From Dipteronia dyeriana (lineage: Eukaryota; Streptophyta; Magnoliopsida; Sapindales; Sapindaceae): a stretch of 64,000 nucleotides of DNA. Shown here in pieces: positions 36,528-48,025 of this stretch. The translations under genes and the position numbers were made by a program. How positions within the stretch are numbered: position 1 is the stretch's first letter; every line of letters begins with the position of its first letter. The notes under the pieces are model-generated. The model was not told the DNA's origin, made no database searches, and was given only the letters and a program-made list of their open reading frames with translations. The stretch covers positions 15,888,001 through 15,952,000 of the forward strand of contig CM065296.1 of NCBI GenBank assembly GCA_032871835.1, in the 5' to 3' direction.

Positions 36528-39180
36528 TGAAAATACAAACATGGTTATATTCTCAAGGCTAACCTAGAGAGGGGGGGGGGGGGGGGGGGGTAAATAGGTT
36601 AGACACCTTTTTCGACTCCCTTAGAAACAAACAAAAGTTTGTCTCTCTAGATTGTTAGTATCACAATATATATCAATTAAAGACACTTAATCAATATATA
36701 AAAACAAGTAAAGTGTGATACAAACAAGTAATGGTAACACATACACAATCTATATCATAGAAAAGAAGTCAACTTACATAAAGAGTTCTATCCTTAGTAT
36801 TCAAATAACAAGTACAAATATAAGAGAGATAAGGATAGAGAAAAGTTGACACAAGATATAACGTGGTAAACCTCCGAAGAGGAAACATCCAAGGGCTAGA
36901 AACCATCGGAAAAAAACATCCACTAGTAGATAAGAAAAGTACAATCTCTCAAGTGACCCCTTCAACTAGAAACTACCCTTCTATCCTACTCAAGAAGATG
37001 TCACCCTCATGCTCAACAATCCGAGGCCTCACACCTCTTGTCAAGACTTCCTCGCTCACCTTACCGGATCCTCACGACCCAAGGCAAGACTTCTCGCTCA
37101 ACTATCCGAGTCCTCCCGACTCTAGTCAAGACTACCTCGCTCACCCTTTCTGGATCCCCACGACCCTAGGCAAGACTTCTTGCTCCACTATCCGAGTCCT
37201 CCCGACTCTAGCCAAGACTTTCTTGCTTGAAAATCCAAGGTCTCAAACTTCTTGTCAAGACTTTCTTGCTCAACAACATAGTCTCAAACCTATTGTCAAG
37301 ACTTTTTTCTCACAAGGCATCTATGTGATCATGAATGCATAACTCAAACAAGCACGCAACATATAATGTTATGATCAACACATCCTATGGAAAATAATAG
37401 ACATAAGCATGAATGCACAAAACAAATGTAGCCTAGTGAATCATGCATGTTTAATCCATCTAGATCATGTAAGATATGTTCAACATTAATTACAACCTAG
37501 ATACATGCATAGATCTAAAACTTGAATCACAAGATATGTTTAATTAATCATATAATCAAGTTTAAATCACACAAACCAAAAACATGCTAAAATCATAAGA
37601 CAAAGTCATTTAGATTTAAGCTAAAGTTCTAGAGCATATTCCTATTCATAGATTCAACAAAACAGAATAGCTCAAAAGAACATAAGCACATGTATTGATT
37701 TAAGAATTCAGCCAAGAGAGCCTAATACATGTGAGGAACTATTTTTCACAAAATCAATCAATCAAATATCATCAAACAGTCATAGAATCAAAGCTAGCAC
37801 AATACAATCCCAAACACGTGAAAACATAGGCAAAATCAAAATCTAACTCAACATGTAAGATTTCAATTGAAACTCAACCTAGCTTTAAAAGAGTTCAAAA
37901 CTCAAATAAAAACACTCACAATACACATATATATGTTGGAGAAGAAAACCCAAGGCAATTGACCAAGTTTTAAAAGAAAACTTCGAGAGAAAATCAATAC
38001 CTTAGTTGATTTTGATGCAGTCCCGTTTTTGTGAGTTTAGACTCCAAAAACAGCACTAAAACTCACTTAAACCTTCAGAGAAACAATGGAGGATGAAAAG
38101 GAAAACACTCTCAACTTTGAATCACTCAAATCGAAGTTTAAATGAAGAAGTTATGGTGTTTGGAAGGTGAGAAAATGTAGGGAGAAAATTTCTGCACACA
38201 AGTTTTAAATTTCTTCTTATAATGAAATGTGAGAGGGAAAGGGAATATAAAGGAGAGGGAAAGGAAATATAAAGGAAAGGGAAAGAATGAAGCAAAAATA
38301 CAAAAATAGCCTCCTTTGTTATTGCTTCCCCGAGATGGCACGTGGGCATCTCGGGGCAGCAAGAAATTGCAGCCGAGATGGCCACGTGCCATCTCAGGCT
38401 TGCACCAATGAATGGCCTTTGGCCATGGTGCAACTCCCTTGCATTTCCTTCATGTTCTTCGACCGTTTTCCGGCCTCTGAACTCGGAATTTGAATTCATT
38501 TGCGGATTATGAACAGTAACTCTCTCACGGACATGGACATATAAGATACTCAACCTAGAAAATAATAATTTGACTCAATACACGAAGACGAAGACAATGT
38601 ATGCCACATGAGTAAAAAGTGTAGTATCTTTCAACTTAGAACTTGAAATCAATAGTATGAGTAACCGAAATGACCGAAACTCAATGAAGAATGATTTAAG
38701 ACTGAATTCAAGTTCAATATCCATGTTATACAAACATATATACAAACAAACGTAATTCACACTAGAATGCAAACTACATAGAGATAGTCTCCAATCATGC
38801 ATTTTCCAAAACATGGTATTTCGATACCATTGCATGAGCATTCATCTTCAAGTGTGTGAATGTGTTATACATGGTGCACAATGATACAGAGACACATATG
38901 AATGAATTGTATGTGTGTGCCAATAATGGTGCACAACGATGTAGAGACACAAATGTATGAATTGTGTGTGTGTGCCTAAGCCTTGTAAGAGAAAGATAAG
39001 GTCTTAGTATACCTTTGTAGAACCATATTGCATCCTCTCTTTGAAGACTTTGAACTTGTTTTTGACTTGTTGTTCATTCTTCATTGAAGCTTGAATCATC
39101 ATGAATCTAAACAACTAAATCATTACAAGTAAAAATCATTTTGATATAGAATTAATGTCAACACAAACTAAAACCTAACA
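36528..39180 (-). repeat. 3' LTR of element A
   Basis: 2,653 bp. Notable parts: a G20 run (36,571-36,590); a seven-unit ~42-bp minisatellite (37,015-37,320); TATA-like text on minus (38,243-38,275); a GC-rich palindromic module (38,325-38,435, GAGATGGCACGTGGGCATCT and its near-inverse); and microrepeats of GTGTGTG near 38,900-38,980. Confidence 0.92.
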
Positions 39181-39193
39181 ATCTCCCTCTTTG
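39181..39193 (-). other. Polypurine tract of element A
   Basis: On minus, CAAAGAGGGAGAT directly precedes the LTR start TGTTAGG. Confidence 0.8.
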
Positions 39194-39641
39194 GCAAATT
39201 CCTTGTCAAAACACCTATACTTACTACAAATATAAAAATGAAGATAGGTCACAAAAACACTCACTCACATTACAATGAGTAAGATTCCTATAACTAATCT
39301 TCATCAACTCTTGAGCTTCATCTTGATCTTCTCTTGAAGCAACCTACAAATCATCTCAAAGCACAATGCATATACAAGAGAAAAACAACAAATGGCAACA
39401 TATAATATGGATAAGAATATACAATTAAGTCCACAAATACATGTATCACCCCCTCAATACATACCAAAACACAAGAATTCTTAACCAAATCTTAAGACTA
39501 ATTATTACATGCCATTGAAAGTTCAAAAGTTCACAAAAACAACATAAAAAGAAACTAAGTAACTGGCATCTCTTTCTCCCCCCTTTTGACATGAAATGAT
39601 GCCAAAAGGTAAAAAAAAAAATATACCACAAGACTCAAATA

Positions 39642-40703
39642 CTAGCTACTTGGTCCACCAAAGAAAGATGTGCGAGTAGTTGATCTAACATAATGCTTGA
39701 GAGGTGGTCTTGAACTTGAAGCAATACACTCCTCCAACTCTTTTATCCTAGCATCTTGTTGAACAACTATAGCACTAAGCTCATCAACCTTCTTCTTCAA
39801 TTGTAAAGCCCAATCCGGAAGAATGTTTGTGCTAATCACAAGACAATCAACTTGAGAACTACTAAATAGTCCAAAAGTATCACATGTCTTACCCTTATCC
39901 TTGTATGACATGTACGACACATGTTTATCACTATACTTTTCCAAGGGTTGAACTAACACATCATCTTCTCTACACTTAACCCCACGAGCTAAACATAATG
40001 AAGTATTAAATCCTGGTAATACAAGCTTTTTATCACCTCTAGTAGAGAAAGCCGCACTATCAATATAAAGCATGAGAAGATCCCCAAGGTTTATATGTTG
40101 ATTAGTCACCAAGGCATACCCTATTTTGATCTTGTCCTTATTCAACTCAATTGAATTCGAAGATCCAATAATGTTAGTGCAAATGAATAGATGCCAAAAT
40201 GCACTAGCCTTAGTTAACTCATGTTGACTAATATATGCTCTACCTTTCCACTCAGAAGAAGCATTGTCACAAAGAGTTCTACCTATGATATTAAGATTCT
40301 CAATGACATCCACATCTAGAAAACTAGAATCTATATCATTAGATAACCCAAGAAACTTGTTAATATTTTATGGGTTAACTCTAAACACAACACCCTTAAT
40401 CTCCATCAAAGCGTCCAATAAGGTGGCACTTTCTCTATATTCAAGATAAAACTCTCTAACAAGAGTATCATTCACAATTCCTAACATGTTCACTCAAGAT
40501 TCCCAATTTCTATCCTTAATGCACTTAAGAACATAAGAATCTTTACACTTACCTAAGTCAATGCCTCTCTCTTGAAATATCTTCTTAGTTCCAAAGATCC
40601 CTAAATCTTTTGTCTTTGAAGCTTTAGATCCTTTTGAGGTAGACTTGGCTTTCACAACAGGATTCAATTGATTTCCACTTCCGGTAACCTTAGTTCTTCC
40701 CAT
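39642..40703 (-). pseudogene. PF20167-like 'plant transposon protein' ORF of element A
   Basis: A 354-codon frame from MGRTKVTGSGNQ to a stop at 39,642, broken only by two stops (near 40,491 and 40,371). A basic Ser/Lys-rich N-terminus (residues 1-40) leads to LVREFYLEYRES, then IKGVVFRVNP and INKFLGLSND, then ASAFWHLFICTNIIGSSNSI, then IKIGYALVTNQHINLGDLLM. It ends in a predicted coiled coil (about residues 300-330) and a basic tail. The order VREFY, V(R/K)G..., IN.FLGL, W.HF, YA..T...I.(L/V)G matches what I know of PF20167, a domain of unknown function common in plant transposons. It lies where pol should end, about 1.6 kb downstream of gag on the same strand. Function unknown. Confidence 0.65.
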
Positions 40704-40740
40704 TTGTTCTTGTGTTATAAGATGCTATATACATACAACA

Positions 40741-42298
40741 AAAGTGCCTGAAAGACAAAACAAGCATATTAGTCACAAGTATATAAAAACAAAGACATAT
40801 GACTTAAGAATGAATCATCGTGCAAGATAAAGATAGTGAGTAATATCTTACAAGCATCATTAAGTCAAAATATGCCAACATGTACCAAAATGAAGCATGT
40901 GAACATATCACAAAAGAGAACAATGTCTAGCATACAATGCTCCCCCTTGATAAATACTATAACTAAAATCAATGATAGCATAAAGTTCACAAAGATGTTC
41001 ACACAATCACACATTCAAGCAATTTGAAGAAATATCAACAAAATAAGCTTCATATGCTAAGAGAGATACACAAAGATTTTTCAAGTTCTCTCATAATTGT
41101 TCAACAATTGCTAAAATATCATCATACTCATAAACAAAGTGTGTGTGAGAGAGATATGCTTCAAATATATATCAAGAAGTAGTTTAATAATCAACATGCA
41201 AACAATTTCTAACAACTATTCATCTTAAGCTCTTTCCATAAAAAGTCAAACCGATTATCATCCAAAAAAAATTCTTTTAAGAGAATAGATTTCAACATAT
41301 GAGTGTGTGTGCATGTGGCTCGTCATCCCATTTCTGTTTTTCAACCCGAGCTCATTTGATTTTCAACTATACTTCTTTTTAAGCCTTTCTCCTTTTCTTT
41401 TTAGGCTTTGAATCAAAGATTTTTTTTTATGATTCCATTTCAACACTTCTTTGAATTTTTTCAAAATGTTTTAAAACATAAACAAAATTCACTTCATGAC
41501 GGCTTTCACTCATCACAATTGTGTAGCTCTTTCCAACATTGGGTAGCTTTCACAACCAATGTGTGTAGCCCTTTCCATGAAGGTGCTCGTTGAGTTCTAT
41601 GTATTTGCCAAAGCAAAATGGATACTAATCATAGGCCATTTTAAATGTACTTAAGCATAAAAACTTTAAGGTGTATCCAAGGTTTATATATTAGTAAACT
41701 CACCCTACTAGCAAAACATATAGGAGAAGCAATGTGCAATTTTAGAAAACCAAGATTTTATGGCTTATAAGCACATGATCTAAGAGCAATAAGTAGAGAC
41801 TTATTCAAGATCATTACTTCTCTAATGAGTAGCTTTCAAAGAATATGAAGCTCATATTTTCAAAAATAATGCCACTCAATATACTATACACAAACAATCA
41901 TCAAAGTTAAGATCAATGTGAACAATATCACTATTAGATCCTAAAATAGCAAATGTCAATGAGAACCATATGTAAGCTATACAAAATTCTGTAATATGAC
42001 ATGCTATGAGATGTATATAAAAAATTGAGTCAAAAGATGAATATCTAAGAGAACATGCATTAGAGTATAGAGATACCTTTTTACACATTATATTCACCAA
42101 ATATCATACTTCCGCCCTTTTTATGAGCACTCTTGCCTTGAATGTTCTCATGACACCAAGTTGACAATGTTTCACAACAAGTGTATAAAAAGCATAATAT
42201 CTCAACTCAGTCAACACATATTTCAAAAGAACTTCTCTAAAGTTAATCGACAAATTTTGACCATCATAACAACCATGATGTGAGATAACCAAGTTCAT
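40741..42298 (-). other. Element A interior without recognisable gene
   Basis: 1.56 kb between gag and the PF20167-like ORF. Neither strand shows integrase (D-D-E), RT (YVDD) or RNase H signatures. AT-rich with short open stretches only. Confidence 0.6.
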
Positions 42299-44026
42299 TC
42301 AACACATGGAGTATTCAATATATTTATAATACCTAGGCTTAATGTGACCTATTATGTTGCAATAATGGCAAATTGGAATAAAAGATGATATTGTACCTTT
42401 TGGAGTTGAACTATATTCACTAGGAGTTTACGAAGATACCTTGTTCGCCAACTTCTTCTTTGCTTTTGATCTTCTCTTCTTGTGTGGTTTTTTAACAATC
42501 ATGACTCCATCCAAGTGAGTAGGAAGTGGTGCTTCCAAGGGCTCCTATTCAACTACCAATTCGTCTTCACCACTATGTGAGTTAACAAGATTCCTAACAC
42601 TAGACACACTTACCGAATCATTCACTAAGTCCTTGATGGCCTCCTTAGACGTGTCTATCTCTTCCATTAATTCTTGTTCTCTCTTCTTCAAATAAGATAT
42701 CACATTATCCTTCTCAAGGTTTATCTTTTCAAGTTCTCTAAACTTCTTCATAATATCACCTTTCTCACCAAGAAGTCTACGAGTGACAATCACAAACTCA
42801 TCTAGTTGTTTCTTGATCAAATCATCCTTCTCAGCTACCTCTCTTAGAGCATTATCTCTAGCTTCTTCAAGCTTTTCTATCTTGTCCAACAACTCAAGAT
42901 TAGTAGGGATGGAACTAGAGCTTTCATGATGATTTACATCAAAGTTCTTGTTCAAAGATATTGTACCATCAACATCTAGTGGAGAATGAGAAGCCGTTAG
43001 AGCTACAAAGTTGCTCACCAACTCTTCATCACTTGAAGACTCATTACTAGAGCTCTCATTATCACTAGAATTATCATCACTCTAAGTAGCCGCCAACACT
43101 TTGCCTTTCTTGTTTTTCTTAGATGGCTTCTTGGTGCACTCACTGGAAAAGTGAATGAAACCATGACAATTATAGCATTGAACATCTTTCTTGTTCATGA
43201 CTTGACTATTCTTCTCATTCCTTAGAGATGTTGTTTTCTTATCTCTTTTTTTTTTAGAAGACTTGCCTCTAGGCTTGGAATTCTTCTTTAGAAACTTCTT
43301 GAACTTTCTAACCAAAAGAGTCATCTCTTCATTTTCATCATCACTCTCCTCCTCTATAGCATTGAGAGAGATTCCCTTACTCCTGATCTTTGGCTTTAAG
43401 CACATCTCATAAGTTTGGAAAGACCCAAGCAACTCATCAATGTTCATACTATCCACATCCTTGATTTCCTCAATGGTTGTCACCTTTGATTTGAATCTCT
43501 TTGGAAGAGACCTAAGGATTTTCCAATTTAAACGCTCTTTTGAGATAGGTAATCCAAGTGCTTGACATTGGTTAGCAATGTTAAGAAGCCAGAATTGGAA
43601 GTTTTCGAACTTTTCTTCTTTGCCCATACTTAAACTTTCAAACTGTGATGCCAACATTTGAAGCCTCGATTTCTTCACTGCTAAGGTTCCTTCATTAGTA
43701 ACTTTGAGAGTATCCCAAGCTTCCTTTACGGATTTAAGATTTTGAATGTAGGAGAATTGATGCCTATCAACTCCTCCAAAGATGGCATTCATAGCACGAT
43801 GGTGCCATTTAGCAACCTCAAACTTATTCGTTGTCCATTCACTCATTGGCTTGAGTATCATGGTTCCATCCTCTTGAACCTTGGTAGAAGGACTATAAAT
43901 TTCTTCCACTACCATCCAAGCCCTTTTATCAATAGAGCGGATATAGGCTTTCATCCTCAACTTCCAATACTCATAGTTAGTGCCTCGAAGTTATGGTGGC
44001 CTAGTATTTGAGGCTTCTTCCGCCAT
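42299..44026 (-). pseudogene. Gag of element A (Copia, long form)
   Basis: A 576-codon frame from ATG at 44,026 to the stop at 42,299, with four internal stops (near 43,993, 43,081, 42,542 and 42,430) and no frameshift. Order: MAEEASNTRPP then GTNYEYWKLRMKAYI, the DUF4219/UBN2-type Gag start; WDTLKVTNEGT; a conserved LLGSFQTYEMCLK; a basic stretch; zinc knuckle CYNCHGFIHFSSEC; an acidic Ser/Asn run; a long coiled coil (LLDKIEKLEEARDNALREV onward); a basic stretch; and a second, decayed knuckle CHYCNIIGHIKPRY lacking its last Cys. The long two-knuckle form with coiled coil is typical of SIRE/Maximus relatives. A few point changes would account for all the damage. Confidence 0.88.
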
Positions 44027-44109
44027 TACATCATCTTGTAAACTCAAGACTTCAAAAGCTTTACAAAAACCATGAATGTATCACCTGGACTCTCACTAAG
44101 TACAATCTA

Positions 44110-44130
44110 GTGTCCTGCTTTGATACCAAT
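44110..44130 (-). other. Primer-binding site of element A
   Basis: On minus, ATTGGTATCAAAGCAGG follows the LTR terminus TATTTTCA: initiator tRNA-Met type. Confidence 0.88.
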
Positions 44131-45742
44131 TGAAAATACAAACACAGTTATATGCTCAAGGCTAACCTAGAGAGAGGGGGGGGGGGGGGTGAATAGGTTA
44201 GACACCTTTTTCGACCCCCTTAGAAACAAACAAAAGTTTGTCCCTCTAGATTGCTTGTATCACAATATATATATCAATTAAAGACACTTAATCAATATAT
44301 AAAAACAAGTAAAGTGTGATACAAACAAGTAATGGTAACACATATACAATCTATATCATAGAAAGAAAGTCAACTTACATAATGAGTTCTATCCTTAGTA
44401 TTCAAATAACAAGTAAAAATATAAGAGAGATAAGGATAGAGAAAAGTTGACACAAAATATAACGTGGTAAATCTTCGAAGAGGAAACATCCACGGGTAAG
44501 CAACCACCGGTAAACAAAATCCACTAGTAGATAAGAAAAGTACAATCTCTTAAGTGACCCCTTCGCCTAGAAACTACCCTCCTATCCTACTCATGAAGAT
44601 GTCGTCCCCATGCTCAACAATCCGAGGCCTCACACCTCTTGTCAAGACTTCCTCGCTCACTTTACCGGATCCTCATGACCCAAGGCAAGACTTATTGCTC
44701 AACTATCCGAGTCCTCCTGACTCTAGTCAAGACTTCCTAGCTCACCCTTTTCTAATCCTCATGACCTTGGGTAAGACTTCTTGCTTGACTATCTGAGTCC
44801 TCCCGACTCTATCCAAGACTTTCTTGCCTGACAATCCAAGGTCTCACACCTCTTGCCAAGTTTTTCTTGCTCAACAACATAGGCCTAACACATATTGTCA
44901 AGACTTCCTTTTGACAAGGCATCTAGGTGAACATGAATGCAAAACGCAAACAAGCACGCAACATTGAATGTTATGATCAACACATACTATGGAAAATACT
45001 AGACATGAGCATGAATGCATAAAACAAATGTAGCCTAGTGAATCATGCATGTTTAATCCATCTAGATCATGTAAGATATGTTCAATATTAATTACAACCT
45101 AGATACATGCATAGATCTAAAACTTGAATCACAAGATATGTTTCATTTATCATATAATCAAGTTTAAATCACACAAACCAAAAACATGCTAAAATCATAT
45201 GACAAAGTCATTTAGATTTAAGCTAAAGTTCTAGAGCATATTCCTATTCATAGATTCAACAAAACACATGAATAGCTTATTCGAACATAAGCACATGTAT
45301 TGATGTGAGAATTCAGCCAAGAGAGCCTAATACATGTGAGGAACTATTTTTCACAAAATCAATCAATCAAAGATCATCAAATAGTCCTAGAATCAAAGCT
45401 AGCACAACACAATCCCAAACATGTGAAAACATAGGCCAAATCAAAACCTAACTCAATATGTAAGATTTCAATTGAAACTTAACCTAGCTTTAAAAGAGCT
45501 CAAAACTCGAATAAAAACACTCACAATACACATATATATGTTGGAGAAGAAAACCCAAGGCAATTGATAAAAGAAAACTTCAAGAGAAAATCAATACCTT
45601 AGTTGATTTTGGTGCAGTCCCATTTTTTTGAGTTTAGACTCCAAAAACAACACTAAAACTCACTTAAACCTTAAGAGAAACAATGGAGGATGAATAGGCA
45701 AACACTCTCAACTTTGAATCACTCTAATCAGATTTTAAACAA
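44131..45742 (-). repeat. 5' LTR of element A, first part
   Basis: Matches 36,528-38,140 nearly base for base, including a shorter G tract (14 G, 44,176-44,189) and the minisatellite (44,605-44,920). Homology stops near 45,743 where element B's truncated LTR starts. Confidence 0.9.
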
Positions 45743-46685
45743 GTGCTTCTAGACATCATCTTCTTCCCAACTTATTTTTGAGTGCTTCTAAACCTATTTT
45801 TGAGAGCTTCTAAACCTATTTTTGAGAGAGATATATGGTTCTTTTGAGAGAGAAGCTCCAAGAAGCCATTTTTACTCAACCAAACTTCATCTCATGATCA
45901 TCTAGCTTTATTCTGGGATCATTCAAGTATAAAGCATCATCTTCTTCTTGACTAGGTATCTTCTACATGCTCTAGACTTCATTGTTTCAATACAAAGACA
46001 TGTATGCCTAGGGTTTTGGTCTTTATTGCATATTAAATGCTTGTTTGAATGTTTAATTGCTTTTATGACATGCTTGTGTATTGATTGTTCGTTGAGATGC
46101 ATTAATTTGTGATAGCTATCATTTAGGACAATTTTTCCCTTCTAGCTAATTCTTCTTGCCTTTGCATTTAGAACATTGATATCTAGGATTTGCCTTAATT
46201 GTCATTATTAATCCAAGATAAGCATGAATGTATTGACCTAGCATTTTTGCATATCGAATATTTTTGCATATTCACTTAGGTTTCCATTATCTCTTCATTG
46301 TTGTTTTAGCTTGTGGCTAAGTGGTTAGTTCACGAGGCTAGTGATCCAAAATCGCTATTAAGCCCGTTGGGTAGAGTGATAGGGTTAGTAACTGGAGGGT
46401 TAGACGGGAGGTCAACCTAGGTTGTAAACTTTTACTCAATAGTGGATTTTTAGGATCGAGGGTGGCGCTCTAAATAGCCCGTGGTTTTTTCCTTTTGGAG
46501 GGTTTCCACATATATTTTCTGTGTTGTTATTGTTTTATGTTTGGTGTCATTTAATTGAGCATTTAAGTAGAATGGGGTTGAATTGTTAATATTGATTAAT
46601 TTTTAAAATTGGTAATCTATTGAATTAAATCTTATTCACCCCCCCCCCCTCTAGGTTATAGATACACACTTTCTAGGGAATTTCA
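45743..46685 (+). repeat. 5' LTR of element B, truncated at its start
   Basis: Matches 51,490-52,393 of the 3' LTR. The first ~620 bp, including TATA box and GC-rich module, are gone, so this copy has lost its own promoter. It contains a C11 tract (46,639-46,649) and ends GGGAATTTCA. Confidence 0.88.
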
Positions 46686-46702
46686 ATTGGTATCAAAGCC
46701 GG
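46686..46702 (+). other. Primer-binding site of element B
   Basis: ATTGGTATCAAAGCCGG directly follows the LTR end CA; initiator tRNA-Met type. Confidence 0.88.
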
Positions 46703-46824
46703 TGTCTAGATTTACTTAGGTGATCCGTGCATTGTGTGTGTCTTACCTTGTGCATTTTGGTTGTTTGCATTTTGTGTGTTGCATTACATTTCCATCTTTA
46801 TATCATTCATTACCCTCAAACACA

Positions 46825-47995
46825 ATGAGTGGAAATGGAAATAGTCATGAGGGAGCCTCAAGACCCCTTTACTCAATGGGATGAATTATGCTACTTGGAA
46901 GGGCAAGATGGAAGCCTATATTTGCCAAATAGATGACCGTGCTTGGATGGCTATTGAAGACGGTTATACTCCTCCAACAATGACCACTGACGATGGTGTA
47001 AAAGCTCCTAAACCTAAGTCTAGTTGGAGTACTCAAGAGTTTAAAGCATCCAAGTGGAATAACAAGGCTATGCATGCAATTTTTTATACCGTGGACGATA
47101 ATCAGTACAAGCTGGTCCAAAACACTAGGATTGCAAATGAGGCTTGGGACATTCTTCAAACGACACATGAGGGAACCGAAAGTCTCGGTGGCAAGAGGTA
47201 CATTTTTGTGTGTGTGGATGATTTTTCTAGATTTACTTGGACTTACTTTCTTAGAGAAAAATCTGAAATGTTTGAAACTTTTAAAATGCTTTGCACTAAA
47301 ATTCAAAATGAGAATTCTCACATAAAATGCATTAAGAGAATTATGAGTGATCATGGGAGAGAATTTGAAAATGTTTGCTTTGAAATTTTTTGTGATAATA
47401 TTGGAATCTCTCATGAGTTCTCGGCTCCTCGAACTCCTCAACAAAATTGGATAGTAGAGAGGAAGAATAGAGTCCTCCAAAAGATGGCCCGTGTGATGTT
47501 GCATAGCAACAATGTGCCTAGGAACCTTTGGGCTGAAGCTGTCAATACGGCTTGTTATATAGGGAATAGGGTTTTTCTTAGGCCCGAGACTAGGCAAACC
47601 TCCTATGAATTCTAGAAGGGTAGGAAGCCAAATGTTAGCTACTTCCACTCATTTGGAAGCAAGTGCTACATTCTAAATGACCGTGATCAACTTGGCAAGT
47701 TTGATGCTAAGAGTGATGAGGGGATTTTCATTGGCTACGCCCTAAATAGTAAGGCCTACAGAGTTTTTAATTTGAAGACACGAAGTGTTATGGAATCATC
47801 TAATGTGGTCATAGATGATTGTAGGCCTAAGGTTAGTAACCATGATGAGGAGATTAATGTGGTTGATGATACTCCCTTGGTGAGGATTGATGAGCTTTCT
47901 AGTGATGAAAAATCTAAGCTTGACAAAGAGATCACTCAATCTCTTGATAGAGATCCTACTTTGGACCATAAGGAACCCGCTTCTTGGGTTAGGCA
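46825..47995 (+). pseudogene. Gag-integrase fusion of element B
   Basis: Starts MSGNGNSHEGAS; a missing base near 46,867 shifts the frame, which then stays open from 46,881. Residues 1-97 of that frame are the Gag N-terminus (MNYATWKGKMEAYI; KWNNKAMHAIF; EAWDILQTTHEGTE). They join in frame to integrase at GGKRYIFVCVDDFSRFTW. The catalytic core follows: VDD, SDHGREF and WIVERKN (D, D and E all present; Trp replaces the usual Gly before VER). A stop at 47,613 interrupts it; the frame resumes with YILNDRDQLGKFDAKSDEG and IFIGYA. Lost in the fusion: most of Gag, the zinc knuckles, the protease and the integrase zinc-binding N-terminus. A frameshift near 47,990 separates it from RT. Confidence 0.88.
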
Positions 47996-48025
47996 TCTCT
48001 TTACAAGAGTGACATTCTTGGAAAT

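Noticed and set aside
36863..37342. 159-codon open frame, Pro/Ser/Leu-rich
   Set aside because: Translation of the LTR minisatellite; similar shorter frames occur at 44,554 and 5,409 in other copies, with no conservation typical of protein.
38122..38553. 143-codon minus-strand frame inside element A's LTR
   Set aside because: Overlaps TATA-like text and the palindromic module; broken in the sister LTR and without a recognisable domain.
46869..47648. Long minus-strand open frame (259 codons)
   Set aside because: Exactly antisense to the Gag-integrase fusion; it has no domain and is a shadow of the real frame.
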